Assembly (NCBI RefSeq): GCF_001562275.1
Contig: NZ_CP014304.1
Location: forward strand, 3,782,001 to 3,846,000
DNA from: Hymenobacter sp. PAMC 26628
GTDB taxonomy: Bacteria; Bacteroidota; Bacteroidia; Cytophagales; Hymenobacteraceae
DNA length: 64,000 bases
Reading direction: 5' to 3'
Shown in pieces: positions 1 through 9,304 of this stretch. The notes under the pieces were generated by a model, which saw only the letters and a program-made list of their open reading frames with translations, did not search any database and was not told the DNA's origin. Position 1 is the stretch's first letter, and the number at the start of each line of letters is the position of its first letter. A program made the translations under genes and the position numbers.

Positions 1-18
1 CCGGGGCCCCCGCGCACG

Positions 19-834
19 TTAATCGTCGGCCGCGTCGGCCGAGGAGCCTTCCAGTTCGCGCTTGTAGGCGCGAAAGGCGCGGAAGATACCCGCGGCCATA
101 TACGTCTGGTTGGCTTTATCGTTGAGGTAGCGTTCTTCGGTGGGGTTGGTGAGGAAGCCCGATTCGATGAGCACCGAGGGCATGGTCGATTTCCAGAGCA
201 CGATGAAGCCGGCCTGCTTCACCCCGCGCGAGGCGCGGCCCACATCGCGGCGCAGCTGGCCGTCCACGCGCTGGGCAAAGCGCAGGCTGTTGGTGACGTA
301 GGCCGACTGGAAGAGCGAAAACAGGATGTGGCTCTGGGGCGAGCGGGGGTCGAAGCCGTCGTAGCGGGCCTTGTAGTCGGTTTCTTGCAGAATAACCGAG
401 TTTTCGCGCTGGGCCACGCCCAGGTTGGCCGTCGATTTGTGCAGGCCCATCGTCCACACCTCGGTGCCGTGGCTGTCGTGGGGCCCCGCGTTGCAGTGGA
501 TGGAAATGAAGAGGTCGGCGTGGCGGCGGTTGGCGATGGCGGCGCGCTCGTCGAGCTCCACAAACACGTTGGTTTTGCGGGTGTAAATCACCTTCACTTC
601 GGGCATATTTTGCTCGATTTGGCGGCCCAGGGCCAGCACCAGGGCCAGGGCGATGTCGCTCTCGTGGGCCTTGAGGCCGTGGCAGCCGGGGTCTTTGCCG
701 CCGTGGCCGGCGTCGAGCACCACCGTGCGCAGGCGGTAGCGGCCCAGGGCCGGGGGGCCGGCCGCGGGCCGGGAAGGAGCCGGGGCCGCGGCCAGCAAAA
801 GCGCGGCACCGGCCAGGGAAGCAATAATCCGCAC
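19..834 (-). CDS. N-acetylmuramoyl-L-alanine amidase (Amidase_3)
   Basis: This is a zinc amidase that cleaves the amide bond between N-acetylmuramic acid and the stem peptide, so it acts on peptidoglycan outside the inner membrane. The chosen GTG start gives 271 residues beginning with a hydrophobic signal sequence (MRIIASLAGAALLLAAAPAP). The Amidase_3 motifs are all visible: VVLDAGHGGKDPG (first zinc His), the ESDIA glutamate, FISIHCNAG (zinc His) and LIESGFLTNP (catalytic Glu). The frame stays open further upstream, but that part has no signal sequence and overlaps the divergent lptD gene. A -7-like box lies at 882-889 on this strand. Family assignment is secure; the specific physiological role is not determined. 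Confidence 0.93.
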   Translation of the reverse strand: MRIIASLAGAALLLAAAPAPSRPAAGPPALGRYRLRTVVLDAGHGGKDPGCHGLKAHESDIALALVLALGRQIEQNMPEVKVIYTRKTNVFVELDERAAIANRRHADLFISIHCNAGPHDSHGTEVWTMGLHKSTANLGVAQRENSVILQETDYKARYDGFDPRSPQSHILFSLFQSAYVTNSLRFAQRVDGQLRRDVGRASRGVKQAGFIVLWKSTMPSVLIESGFLTNPTEERYLNDKANQTYMAAGIFRAFRAYKRELEGSSADAADD

Positions 835-842
835 GTCGTTCG

Positions 843-872
843 TTGAGGTCGGGTAGCAACCCGCTACCTTTG
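843..872 (+). promoter_or_regulatory. Bacteroidota-type promoter for lptD
   Basis: TTG at 843-845, a 19-base spacer, then TACCTTTG at 865-872, which matches the Bacteroidota consensus TTG-N19/20-TAnnTTTG. Transcription would start near 879, about 17 bases before the TTG start codon of lptD at 896. Confidence 0.6.
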
Positions 873-881
873 TAGAAGCCT

Positions 882-889
882 CAAAAGTA
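882..889 (-). promoter_or_regulatory. -7 element for the amidase gene
   Basis: On the minus strand the sequence reads TACTTTTG, a full match to TAnnTTTG, about 48 bases before the amidase GTG. No convincing -33 TTG is seen. It interlocks with the lptD promoter on the other strand. Confidence 0.4.
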
Positions 890-895
890 ACCGAA

Positions 896-3800
896 TTGCC
901 CGCTATATCCCACGTTCTCCGTTGCTGCGCTGCGCTTTGGCGGCGGTCGGGCACTGCCGGCGGGGCCCTGCGCGGGCTGGCACTGGCCTGGCTGCTGCTG
1001 AGCGCCGGCACGGCCCTGGCCCAGCGCGCCTGCACGGCCAACCCCGACTCCATCCCCGGGCAGCGGCCGGGCAGCGCGCCCATGCCCCCGGTGCGCGTCA
1101 TTTCGCCCGACCCCACCCTGCCCCAGGGGCCCCCGCCGCCCGGCACTACCAACCCCGGCCAGCACAGCACCCCCGGCACGTCGCGCAAGCCCGTGGCCGG
1201 CATCCCCGACAGCGTGCTGGTGAAGCAGGCCCAGCAGGATTCCATCAAGCTGGCCGCCAAGCCCAAGGGGCCCATCGAAACCACGGTGCACTACGTGGCC
1301 AAGGATTCGATTCAATTCGACGTGACCCGCAAGGAGGCCAAGCTCTACAACAAGGCCGACGTGAACTACGGCGCCATGGACCTAAAGGCGGCCCTGATTA
1401 CCATTGACTACGCCGCCCACGTGATGACGGCCGAGGGCCGGCGCGACTCGGTGAAGCACAAAGTGGTGGACAAGCCCGTGTTCAAGGACGGGGCGGGGCA
1501 GTACGCGGCGGGCAAAATTGCTTACAACTTCCAGAGCAAGCGCGGCAAGATTACCGAAACCGTAACCCAGCAGGGCGAGGGCTACGTGAGCGCCCAGAGC
1601 ATTAAAAAGGCCGCCAACAACGACCTGTTTGGGGTACGCGGCCGCTATACCACCTGCAACCTGGAACACCCGCACTTCTACATTCAGGCCACCAAGATGA
1701 AGGTGATTCCGGGCGACAAGGTGGTGACGGGGCCCTTCAACCTGGTGATTGGCGGCGTGCCCACGCCGCTGGGCTTTCTGTTCGGCTTCTTCCCCATGCC
1801 CAACAAAAGCCGGGGCTCGGGCGTCATCATCCCCACCTTCGGGCAGGCCCAGGACCGGGGCTACTACCTCAGCAACGGCGGCTACTACTTTGCGCCCAAC
1901 GACAACATCGGCGTGCGCCTCACCGGCGACATCTACGCCGGCAACGCCCAGACCTTCGGGGGCTACGGCGTCACGGCCGACGTGAGCTACCTCAAGCGCT
2001 ATCAGTACCAGGGCAACTTCAACTTCCGCTACACCAACCGCCCGGGCATCCAAATCCTGTCCTCGGCCTCACTCAACACCAGCCTCGACTACGTGAAGCC
2101 GCCCTCGGCCCAAACGTTCTGGATCAGCTGGAGCCACACGCCGGTGGCGCGGCCCGGCGGGGGGCGCTTCTCGGCCAGCGTGCAGGCCGGCAGCAGCAGC
2201 TACAACCGCACCAACAGCTTATCATCGCGCGCATTTCTTTCACCCACGTTCAGCTCCAGCGTGTCGTACACGAAGCAGCTGCGCTACCTGCCCATCAACT
2301 ACAGCCTGAAGCTGAGCCAGAGCCAGAACACCCAAACCGGCGTCATGGCCTTCACCCTGCCCGACGTGAGCGTGGGCGTGGCCCGGCAGTACCCCTACCA
2401 GTGGTTCAAGCTGAAGGCGCGGCCGTTCTACGACCAGATCAGCATCAGCTACAACCTGGTGGCCCAGAACCAGATTACCAACACCGTGGCCGCCCGTACC
2501 CTCGACGGCAGCGTGCCGCTGCTGGGCGGCTCCACGGCCGGCAGCACCCTGCCGATTAGCTTTAAAAACATTGGCTCGCTGCTGCGCAACGCCCAAAACG
2601 GCATGCAGCACCAATTCGGCATCTCGCTGGGTTCCTACACCTACAAGTTCCTGCACATCAGCCCGGGCTTCAACTACGGCGAAACCTGGTACGCCCGAAG
2701 CTTGGACTACAAGTATGTAGACCGGGCCCAAGCCGTGCGCGTCGACACTATACCGGGCTTCAGCCGGGCCTACTCGTATTCGGCCAGCGTCAGCCTGAAC
2801 ACCACGTTCTACGGCACGTTGGTGCGCAAGGGCACCCACAAAATCCAGGCCCTGCGCCACAAAGTCACGCCCAGCCTCAACTACAGCTACTCGCCCGACC
2901 TAACCCGGGGCTCGGCATTTCAAAAAACGTACTTCGCCCAGCTCAACGCCAACGGCACCGACGTTGTTCGGGACGCTGCCGGCAACCAAATTGCTGGCCT
3001 GCGCGACGCTACCGGGGTGTTTCTCGACCCGCGCAACTACTCACGCTACCAGGGCTTCCTGTACGGGGCCCCCAGCTCGGGCGCGGTGAGCCAGATTGGC
3101 TTTTCGCTGCAAAACGCGGTGGAAATGAAGGTGCGCGACGACAAGGACACCACGGGCACTAACCCGGTGAAAAAAGTGAGCCTAATTGACGGGCTGGACT
3201 TCAACGGCTCCTACAATTTCCTGGCCCCGGCCTTCAACCTGTCGCCCCTTTCGGTGTCGTTCCGCACGCAGGTGGCCCGCAAGCTCAGCCTCATTTCCAA
3301 CGCCAGCTTCGAGGCCTACCAGCGCGATAGCTCCGGGGCCATGCTCAACCGCTTCCTGTTTCAGCAGCCCGGCAGCCGCAAGCTGCTGCGCCTCTCGTCG
3401 GCCAGCTTCACCACCAGCTACGCCTTCAACCCCGTGTCGGGCAAGAAGAAAAGCGTGGTGCCGCGCCAGGTGGCCCCGGCCAACGACCCCACCCTGGGTG
3501 GCGTGGGGCCCCCAGCCATGTACGCCGACTACGTAGACTTCGACATTCCGTGGGAGTTAGCCCTGAGCTACACCGCCGGCTACACCACCAACGCCATTCC
3601 CCTCCAGCAGCGCGTCCTCAACGCCCGCCTGCTGGCCGCCAACCCGCTGCTGGCCCTGTCCACGCTCAGCGCCACGGGCAGCGTCAAGCTTACCGAAAAC
3701 CTGAAGCTGACCTACACCACGGGCTACGACTTCCACAGCAGCCAGGCGTCGCTCACCACCATCAGCTTTTTCCGCGACCTGCACTGCTGGCAGGTGGCCG

Positions 3801-3913
3801 GGCAGTGGACGCCCTTCGGCACGTACCGGGGCTACAACTTCACGATTTCGGCCAAGAGCAGCCTGCTCCAAGACCTGAAATACAACCGCAACCGCAACGT
3901 GCAGTACCAGTAG
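896..3913 (+). CDS. lptD: LptD/OstA-like LPS assembly outer membrane protein
   Basis: Predicted to insert lipopolysaccharide into the outer leaflet of the outer membrane together with LptE. The protein has 1005 residues. A signal peptide ([17 protein letters not shown]) is followed by a proline-rich linker, an OstA-like periplasmic domain at about residues 130-290 ([18 protein letters not shown], then [19 protein letters not shown]), and a long beta-barrel. The C-terminal region ([18 protein letters not shown]) has the look of Bacteroidota LptD homologues. No ATG lies before the signal peptide; the TTG at 896 is chosen because it sits just downstream of the promoter at 843-872. Some annotations will place the start elsewhere. 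The gene diverges from the amidase gene. Confidence 0.9.
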   Translation: MPAISHVLRCCAALWRRSGTAGGALRGLALAWLLLSAGTALAQRACTANPDSIPGQRPGSAPMPPVRVISPDPTLPQGPPPPGTTNPGQHSTPGTSRKPVAGIPDSVLVKQAQQDSIKLAAKPKGPIETTVHYVAKDSIQFDVTRKEAKLYNKADVNYGAMDLKAALITIDYAAHVMTAEGRRDSVKHKVVDKPVFKDGAGQYAAGKIAYNFQSKRGKITETVTQQGEGYVSAQSIKKAANNDLFGVRGRYTTCNLEHPHFYIQATKMKVIPGDKVVTGPFNLVIGGVPTPLGFLFGFFPMPNKSRGSGVIIPTFGQAQDRGYYLSNGGYYFAPNDNIGVRLTGDIYAGNAQTFGGYGVTADVSYLKRYQYQGNFNFRYTNRPGIQILSSASLNTSLDYVKPPSAQTFWISWSHTPVARPGGGRFSASVQAGSSSYNRTNSLSSRAFLSPTFSSSVSYTKQLRYLPINYSLKLSQSQNTQTGVMAFTLPDVSVGVARQYPYQWFKLKARPFYDQISISYNLVAQNQITNTVAARTLDGSVPLLGGSTAGSTLPISFKNIGSLLRNAQNGMQHQFGISLGSYTYKFLHISPGFNYGETWYARSLDYKYVDRAQAVRVDTIPGFSRAYSYSASVSLNTTFYGTLVRKGTHKIQALRHKVTPSLNYSYSPDLTRGSAFQKTYFAQLNANGTDVVRDAAGNQIAGLRDATGVFLDPRNYSRYQGFLYGAPSSGAVSQIGFSLQNAVEMKVRDDKDTTGTNPVKKVSLIDGLDFNGSYNFLAPAFNLSPLSVSFRTQVARKLSLISNASFEAYQRDSSGAMLNRFLFQQPGSRKLLRLSSASFTTSYAFNPVSGKKKSVVPRQVAPANDPTLGGVGPPAMYADYVDFDIPWELALSYTAGYTTNAIPLQQRVLNARLLAANPLLALSTLSATGSVKLTENLKLTYTTGYDFHSSQASLTTISFFRDLHCWQVAGQWTPFGTYRGYNFTISAKSSLLQDLKYNRNRNVQYQ

Positions 3914-3978
3914 GGCCCCGGGTTTGGGCGCGCAGTGCCACCTTTGCGCCCCACCCGCCCCTCTTGCCCCGCCTTGCC

Positions 3979-4794
3979 ATGTCGCAGCACAAAGAAATCA
4001 AGCTCGTCACCACCCACCAGATGCTGGCCATGAAGCAGCGCGGAGAGAAAATCTCCATGCTTACGGCCTACGACTACTCGATGGGCCAGATTCTGGACGG
4101 GGCCGGCATCGACGTGCTGCTCGTGGGCGACTCGGCCTCCAACGTGATGGCCGGCCACGAAACCACCCTGCCCATCACCCTCGACCAGATGATTTACCAC
4201 GCCCAGAGCGTGGTGCGCGGCGTGAAGCGCGCCTTTGTGGTGGTCGATTTGCCGTTTGGCTCCTACCAGGGCAACAGCTCGGAGGCCCTGCGCTCGGCCA
4301 TCCGCATCATGAAGGAGGGCGGCGGCCACGGTGTGAAGCTCGAAGGCGGCGCCGAAATCAAGGATTCCATCACCCGCATCCTCACCGCGGGCATCCCCGT
4401 GATGGGCCACCTCGGCCTCACGCCCCAGAGCATCTACAAGTTCGGCACCTACTCGGTGCGCGCCAAGGAAGACGACGAGGCCCAAAAGCTGCTCGAAGAC
4501 GCCCGCCTGCTTCAGGAAATCGGCTGCTTCGCGCTGGTACTCGAAAAAATTCCGGCCGCCCTGGCCAAGCGCGTGGCCGAGGAGCTCACCATCCCCGTCA
4601 TCGGCATCGGCGCGGGCCCCGACGTGGACGGCCAGGTGCTGGTAGTGCACGACCTGCTGGGCATCACCAAGGAATTCAAGCCCCGCTTTCTGCGCCGCTA
4701 CGCCGAGCTGCACGACATCATGACCGAAGCCGTGCAGCACTACGTGGCCGATGTGAAAAGCCGCGACTTCCCCAGCAAAGAGGAAGGCTACTAG
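3979..4794 (+). CDS. panB: 3-methyl-2-oxobutanoate hydroxymethyltransferase
   Basis: First committed step of pantothenate synthesis: transfers a hydroxymethyl group from 5,10-methylenetetrahydrofolate to alpha-ketoisovalerate, giving ketopantoate. The 271-residue length is normal for PanB. Visible family motifs are SMLTAYDYS near the N-terminus, [11 protein letters not shown] (metal-binding aspartate), [18 protein letters not shown] and [16 protein letters not shown] with HDLLGI. The start ATG is followed by [16 protein letters not shown] weak -7-like CACCTTTG lies at 3939-3946. A strong terminator hairpin follows at 4831, so this seems a single-gene unit. Confidence 0.96.
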   Translation: MSQHKEIKLVTTHQMLAMKQRGEKISMLTAYDYSMGQILDGAGIDVLLVGDSASNVMAGHETTLPITLDQMIYHAQSVVRGVKRAFVVVDLPFGSYQGNSSEALRSAIRIMKEGGGHGVKLEGGAEIKDSITRILTAGIPVMGHLGLTPQSIYKFGTYSVRAKEDDEAQKLLEDARLLQEIGCFALVLEKIPAALAKRVAEELTIPVIGIGAGPDVDGQVLVVHDLLGITKEFKPRFLRRYAELHDIMTEAVQHYVADVKSRDFPSKEEGY

Positions 4795-4830
4795 CCCGCC
4801 GGGGCCCCGTCCGTTCGCCACCAAACCGCA

Positions 4831-4880
4831 AGCCGGGGTCCCAGTGCAGTTGCGCTGGGGCCCCGGCTTATTTATTTTTC
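4831..4880 (+). terminator. Intrinsic terminator after panB
   Basis: Long inverted repeat with AGCCGGGG at 4831-4838 pairing with CCCCGGCT at 4861-4868, followed by the T-rich tract TTATTTATTTTT. Confidence 0.75.
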
Positions 4881-4912
4881 TGATAGGCACCAACGATGAC
4901 GTTTTGTTATTT

Positions 4913-4929
4913 ACTTTGTTAAACAAAGT
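4913..4929. promoter_or_regulatory. 17-bp palindromic operator upstream of creD
   Basis: ACTTTG-TTAAA-CAAAGT, a dyad with 6-bp arms and a 5-bp centre that ends 20 bases before the creD ATG. The left arm belongs to TTACTTTG, a near-match to the -7 element TAnnTTTG, so a bound protein should block RNA polymerase. The same geometry recurs at 21565-21581 and 22674-22690. Confidence 0.6.
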
Positions 4930-4949
4930 ACTTTATAAAACTATCCGTC

Positions 4950-6413
4950 ATGACCTCGCCCACCGCCTACGACCGCCTCAATGCCTGGATGAGTAACTCG
5001 GTCACGCTGAAGCTAATCAGCATCGGCATCTTGCTGCTGTTGCTGCTCATCCCGTCGAGCATGGTGCAGGGCCTGATCACGGAGCGGGCCGAGAACCGCG
5101 ACGCGGCCACCGCCGAAATCAGCGGCCAGTGGGGCGGGCCGCAACTGGTGCTGGGGCCCGTGCTCGTGCTGCCTTACACCGCGCGCAGCACCGACGACAA
5201 GGGCCGCGTGAGCGAAACCACGCAGTACCTGAGCCTGCTGCCCGACACGCTGGCCACCACCGGCACGCTGGTGCCCGAGCGGCGGCACCGCGGCATCTAC
5301 GAGGCCGTGGTGTACCGGGCGGGGCTACACGTACAAGGTGCCTTCCAGGCCCCGCCGCTGGCCGACGTGGGCGTAGCCGCCGGGGCGGTGCGCTGGGCCG
5401 AAGCATTCGTAACCCTGGGCATTTCCGACATGAAGGGCATCCGCAACGGCTTGGTGCTGCGCTGGGACGGCCAGGCCCGCAGCTTCGAGCCGGGCGTGCC
5501 CAGCGCCAGCGTGCTGCCGGTGGGCACGGCCCCCAGCACCACCACCCAGGTTACAGCGGTGGTGAACGAGCGCGGCCGCCTGTCCAGGGCCCCCACCGCA
5601 GACGATGGCGCAACAGGCGGCCCAACCGCCAACGGCCTCAACACGCTGGTGCCCGTGCCCGACGCCGCGGCGCTGGTCCGCCGCCACACCTTTGCCTTCG
5701 ACCTCGACCTGAACGGCAGCAATGGCCTGCTGGTGGCGCCGCTGGGCCGCCAAACCACGCTGCACCTGAGCGCGCCCTGGGCCGACCCGAGCTTTATCGG
5801 CGCCTTTCTGCCGGCCCGCCACACCGTGGGGCCCCGGCAGTTCACGGCCGATTGGCAGGTGCTGCACCTCAACCGCAGCTACCCCCAGCACTGGCGCACC
5901 GACGGCGAGCGGCCCAACGTCGACGCGTCGACTTTTGGCGTGCGCTTGCTGGTGCCCGTCAACGAGTACCTGAAAACCATGCGCGCCGCCAAGTACGCGC
6001 TGCTGCCGCTCACGCTCACGTTCCTGGTGTTCTTCTTCGTGGAAGTGCTGAACCGCCGCCGTATTCACCCGTTCCAATACATTCTGGTGGGGCTGGCGCT
6101 GGTCATTTTTTACGTATTGCTGCTGGCCCTGTCCGAACAAATGCCCTTTGATGCGGCGTACGGCCTGTCCGCGGCGGTAATCGTGGGCCTGGTGGCGGCC
6201 TACGCGGCGGCGAGTTTCCGGCAGCGCCGCCCCGCGGCCGCCACCGCCGGCGTACTGGCGCTGGTGTACGGGTTTCTGTTCGTGGTGCTGCAATTGCAGG
6301 ATTACGCGCTGCTGGTGGGCAGCCTGGGTTTGGTGGTGGTGCTGGGCGCGGTCATGTTCCTTTCGCGCAACGTGGACTGGTACCAGCCGGCGGCTCCGCC
6401 GGCCGCCACCTAA
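4950..6413 (+). CDS. creD: Inner membrane protein CreD
   Basis: CreD family protein of 487 residues, associated with cell-envelope integrity in other bacteria; its molecular activity is unknown. It has an N-terminal membrane anchor (LKLISIGILLLLLLIPSSMV), then the family sequence QGLITERAENRDAATAEISG, a large periplasmic region to about residue 345, and a C-terminal block of about six membrane segments (from about KYALLPLTLTFLVFFFVEVL). The ATG lies directly downstream of a palindrome that is shared with two other membrane-protein genes at 21.5 and 22.7 kb. In other Bacteroidota creD is often found near a small winged-helix regulator; here that regulator is 17 kb away. Confidence 0.93.
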   Translation: MTSPTAYDRLNAWMSNSVTLKLISIGILLLLLLIPSSMVQGLITERAENRDAATAEISGQWGGPQLVLGPVLVLPYTARSTDDKGRVSETTQYLSLLPDTLATTGTLVPERRHRGIYEAVVYRAGLHVQGAFQAPPLADVGVAAGAVRWAEAFVTLGISDMKGIRNGLVLRWDGQARSFEPGVPSASVLPVGTAPSTTTQVTAVVNERGRLSRAPTADDGATGGPTANGLNTLVPVPDAAALVRRHTFAFDLDLNGSNGLLVAPLGRQTTLHLSAPWADPSFIGAFLPARHTVGPRQFTADWQVLHLNRSYPQHWRTDGERPNVDASTFGVRLLVPVNEYLKTMRAAKYALLPLTLTFLVFFFVEVLNRRRIHPFQYILVGLALVIFYVLLLALSEQMPFDAAYGLSAAVIVGLVAAYAAASFRQRRPAAATAGVLALVYGFLFVVLQLQDYALLVGSLGLVVVLGAVMFLSRNVDWYQPAAPPAAT

Positions 6414-6568
6414 GGCGGCGAGGTTTTGCTTCCGCCCGGGCGTGTATCTTCGCCCTAGCAAAAGCAAAAGCGGGGTATCCGATTGGTGTGGTCTGACGAT
6501 GTGCGGTGGCCCCCAGGGCCCTGATCTGCTCGCGCCCCTACTTCCCATTTTCCGCCCGCATTCGCCGC

Positions 6569-7279
6569 GTGAACCGTCCCAATATCTGGTCCGAAGGCAG
6601 AGAAATTCTGTTCGAAGACAACCATCTCCTCGTCATCAACAAGCCCGCGGGCCTGCTCGTGCAGGGCGACGCCACCGGCGACGAGCCCCTGTCCAAGAAA
6701 GCCGCTGAGTACCTGAAATTCAAGTACAAGAAACCCGGCGAGGCCTTTGTGGGCGTGTGCCACCGCATCGACCGACCGGTGAGCGGCGTGGTGGTGCTGG
6801 CCAAAACCAGCAAGGCCCTGAGCCGCCTGAACGAGATGTTCCGCGACTCGCTGATGACCAAAACCTACTGGGCCCTCACCGGCAAGCCGCCCGTGCCCGA
6901 AAGCGGCACCCTGGTGCACTGGCTGGTGAAGGACACGATTCGCAACGTAACCAAAGCCTACCCCGAAAAGCACACCCAGGGCCTGCGCTCCGAGCTGCGC
7001 TATGAGCTGCTGGGCCCCGCGGCCAACCGCTTCCTGCTGAAAATCAACCCCATCACGGGCCGCCCCCACCAGATTCGGACGCAGCTGGCCACCGGCCTGG
7101 GCACGCCCATCATCGGCGACGTGAAGTACGGCTTCATCGCCCCGCTGCCCGACGTGAGCATTGCCCTGCACGCCCGCCAGCTCCAGCTTCAGCACCCCGT
7201 CACGAAAGAGGCCATGACCTTCGTGGCGCCCCTACCCGACGCTCCCCACTGGGACGCAGCCCGTGAGCTTTTCTGCTAA
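6569..7279 (+). CDS. RluA-family RNA pseudouridine synthase
   Basis: Isomerises a specific uridine to pseudouridine in rRNA or tRNA. 236 residues from the chosen GTG (VNRPNIWSEGREILFEDNHL). Motifs: ILFEDNHLLVINKPAGLLVQ at the start of the catalytic domain, VCHRIDRPVSG around the catalytic Asp68 (usually HRLDxxTSG), and the PITGRPHQIRTQLA segment typical of the family. There is no S4 domain, so this is a short, catalytic-domain-only member. An upstream GTG at 6506 would add 21 residues without recognisable homology. A -7-like TATCTTCG lies at 6445-6452. The target nucleotide cannot be told from sequence. Confidence 0.88.
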   Translation: MNRPNIWSEGREILFEDNHLLVINKPAGLLVQGDATGDEPLSKKAAEYLKFKYKKPGEAFVGVCHRIDRPVSGVVVLAKTSKALSRLNEMFRDSLMTKTYWALTGKPPVPESGTLVHWLVKDTIRNVTKAYPEKHTQGLRSELRYELLGPAANRFLLKINPITGRPHQIRTQLATGLGTPIIGDVKYGFIAPLPDVSIALHARQLQLQHPVTKEAMTFVAPLPDAPHWDAARELFC

Positions 7280-7425
7280 AAAACACCCCGCGCCCGGCTG
7301 CGCCCCGGGGCCCCGGCGGGCATCATAAATGATTATTGCTGAATAACATTTATTGATAGTAACCGCGTTACGTGCAAGATTTGGGGGTTTTTGCTCACGC
7401 GAAGTCCAAGCTGGGGCGCTGGCCG

Positions 7426-7433
7426 TAATTTTG
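7426..7433 (+). promoter_or_regulatory. -7 element for the desaturase gene
   Basis: TAATTTTG matches TAnnTTTG, 66 bases before the ATG at 7500. A correctly spaced -33 TTG is not obvious. Confidence 0.4.
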
Positions 7434-7499
7434 TAGTACAGCCGCTGAACCAACCGCCGGGTATTTTACTTGTGCGGGCAATTCACGCTTCCTACACCT

Positions 7500-8273
7500 A
7501 TGGCTATCCTTGTTTTCTTCGTTGCCCATTACTACTTGTCGCTGTTTACGCAGACGTTCTACCTGCACCGCTACGCGGCGCACAAGATGTTTACGATGAA
7601 TAAGTTCTGGGAGCGGTTCTTCTTCCTGTTCACTTACGTCTGCCAAGGTAGCAGCTTCCTCTCGCCGCGGGCCTACGCCCTGCTGCACCGCATGCACCAC
7701 GCCTACTCCGACACGGCGCTGGACCCGCACTCGCCGCACTTTTCGAACAACGCGTTCGACATGATGTGGAAGACGAAAAACATCTACAACGACGTGGTGA
7801 ACCATAAGCACGAGGAGGCCAAACGCTTCGAGGGCGACATTCCGGAGTGGAAGTCGCTGGAGGCGTTCGGCGGTACGGTGTATTCACGTCTGGGCTGGGG
7901 CACGGCGTACGTGCTGTTCTACATCAACTTCGCCACGGCCTGGTGGCAGTACCTGCTGCTCCCAATTCACTTCCTGATGGGCCCCATCCACGGCGCCATC
8001 GTGAACTGGGGCGGCCACAAGTACGGCTACCAAAACTTCGACAACCACGACAAGAGCAAGAACACGCTGGCCCTGGACTTCCTGGCCTTCGGCGAGCTGT
8101 TCCAAAATAACCACCACAAGCTGCCGATGCGCGTGAATTTCGGCGTGAAGTGGTGGGAGCTGGACCCCACCTACTCGGTCATCTGGACCCTAGACAAGGC
8201 CCGCATCATCAAAATCAAGCGCAAAAATGTGCAGCCCAAGCAGCGCGTTAAAAAAGTAGCCGTATCGGCTTAA
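7500..8273 (+). CDS. Acyl desaturase, membrane di-iron type
   Basis: Predicted to insert a cis double bond into fatty acyl chains, using a di-iron centre held by histidine boxes. 257 residues. The three boxes are visible: HRYAAH (23-28), HRMHH (63-67) and the C-terminal QNNHH near residue 205, plus an extra NHK-H region and WNWGGHKYGYQNF-like sequence (IVNWGGHKYGYQNF). Hydrophobic segments lie at 1-20, 37-55 and around 145-175. The ATG (MAILVFFVAHYYLSLF) is chosen over the in-frame TTG at 7470. It is a stand-alone gene with a promoter-like box upstream and a strong terminator downstream. It probably adjusts membrane fluidity; substrate position is unknown. Confidence 0.9.
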   Translation: MAILVFFVAHYYLSLFTQTFYLHRYAAHKMFTMNKFWERFFFLFTYVCQGSSFLSPRAYALLHRMHHAYSDTALDPHSPHFSNNAFDMMWKTKNIYNDVVNHKHEEAKRFEGDIPEWKSLEAFGGTVYSRLGWGTAYVLFYINFATAWWQYLLLPIHFLMGPIHGAIVNWGGHKYGYQNFDNHDKSKNTLALDFLAFGELFQNNHHKLPMRVNFGVKWWELDPTYSVIWTLDKARIIKIKRKNVQPKQRVKKVAVSA

Positions 8274-8290
8274 GTCTGCTTGACCCAAGT

Positions 8291-8332
8291 AAAAAGAGAG
8301 GGCCCCTTCTGCGGAAGGGGCCCCCTCTTTTT
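8291..8332. terminator. Strong terminator after the desaturase gene
   Basis: Near-perfect inverted repeat: AAAAAGAG plus GGGGCCCCTTC-type left arm, TGCG loop, and a right arm ending in CTCTTTTT. The A-tract and T-tract on both sides make it usable in both directions. Confidence 0.8.
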
Positions 8333-8664
8333 GCGTTTGGGGCCCCAGCCCTACTTCTGCAATGCCAGCACGCCATTATTCGCCGGGCGAGTGCGGGCGC
8401 AGGTTGGGTTGCTCCTGCCAACGAGCAATGGCTAGCTAGCGGCCAGCAAAAAATTACGCGTTTAAAAAAAGAGGGAGAAAAACCAACGCGGAGCCTAGAA
8501 TTACTTGCTCCTACTGCCTTTGGTGTTTTCCGCTTTCCCAGCCGTGGGGGATATACTTTATTAATGAATAGCTCCACGGTTTGTCGCCTTTTCGTGCGTA
8601 CCTTTGCGGGCCCAAATAATTTTCAACCAAACGCACGAGTTGCGTTGCACAACCCCCAAGGTTT
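8333..8664. other. Intergenic region, no gene seen
   Basis: 332 bases between the desaturase terminator and rpsP. No convincing coding frame. It holds a GGGGCCCC octamer near 8340, an AT-richer stretch around 8440-8570 and the rpsP -7 element at 8599. It is long enough for an rRNA-protein leader, but no known leader structure was recognised. Confidence 0.5.
8599..8606 (+). promoter_or_regulatory. -7 element for the rpsP operon
   Basis: TACCTTTG matches TAnnTTTG, 59 bases before the rpsP ATG. A TTTG at 8580-8583 is only 15 bases upstream, shorter than the usual 19-20. Confidence 0.45.
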
Positions 8665-9213
8665 ATGGCAGTCAAAATCCGCCTCGCCCGCCGTGGCCGT
8701 AAAAAAGCCGCGACTTACGACATCGTAGTAGCTGACGCCCGCTCGCCCCGCGACGGCCGTTTCATCGAGAAACTCGGTACCTACAACCCCAACACCAACC
8801 CCGCCACCATCAACTACGACGCTGATCGTGCGTTCTACTGGATGATGACCGGCGCCCAGCCCACCGACACGGTGCGCGCCATGCTCTCGTACCGCGGCGT
8901 GCTCTACCGCCGTCACCTCCAGTTGGGTGTCGACAAAGGCGCCCTCACCCAGGACGTGGCCGACCAGCGCTTCGCTGATTGGAAAACCGATAAGGATGCC
9001 CGCATCGAAGGCAAGCGCACCGGTTTGGTGGACGCTAAATCGGATGCCCGCACCGCTGCCCTGGCCGCCGAAACCAAGGTGAAAGAGGCCCGCAGCGAAG
9101 CCCAGCGCCAGAAGCAAGCCGCCGCCCTGGCCGCTGCTGCTCCGGCCCCGGCTCCCGCTGCCGAAACCGAGACGACCGAAACCGCCGAAGTATCGGCCGA
9201 GGACGCCGCTTAG
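8665..9213 (+). CDS. rpsP: 30S ribosomal protein S16 with extended C-terminus
   Basis: S16 binds 16S rRNA early in 30S assembly. The S16 fold occupies the first 80 or so residues ([20 protein letters not shown], then [14 protein letters not shown]). The protein is 182 residues, about twice the length of E. coli S16. The extra part holds a charged, probably helical segment (about 95-150) and an Ala/Pro/Glu tail ([18 protein letters not shown]). Extended S16 proteins are common in Bacteroidota; the function of the tail is not known. First gene of the block rpsP-rimM-trmD-rplS; a hairpin separates it from rimM. Confidence 0.97.
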   Translation: MAVKIRLARRGRKKAATYDIVVADARSPRDGRFIEKLGTYNPNTNPATINYDADRAFYWMMTGAQPTDTVRAMLSYRGVLYRRHLQLGVDKGALTQDVADQRFADWKTDKDARIEGKRTGLVDAKSDARTAALAAETKVKEARSEAQRQKQAAALAAAAPAPAPAAETETTETAEVSAEDAA

Positions 9214-9238
9214 TTTTTGCCGCTTAGCGACTGAAAAG

Positions 9239-9286
9239 TCCGGCAGTTGTTGTCCGCCCGGGCAGCGGCTGCCGGATTCTTTTTTC
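9239..9286 (+). terminator. Hairpin with T-tract between rpsP and rimM
   Basis: TCCGGCAG at 9239-9246 pairs with CTGCCGGA at 9269-9276 and is followed by TTCTTTTTTC. It has the form of an intrinsic terminator inside the operon, so it could attenuate rimM-trmD relative to rpsP. Confidence 0.55.
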
Positions 9287-9304
9287 ACCCCTTTTTCGCC
9301 CGCC

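Noticed and set aside
3939-3946. CACCTTTG box upstream of panB as a full promoter
   Set aside because: The first base of the -7 element does not fit, and a TTG is present only 12 bases upstream; kept as a weak note in the panB entry.
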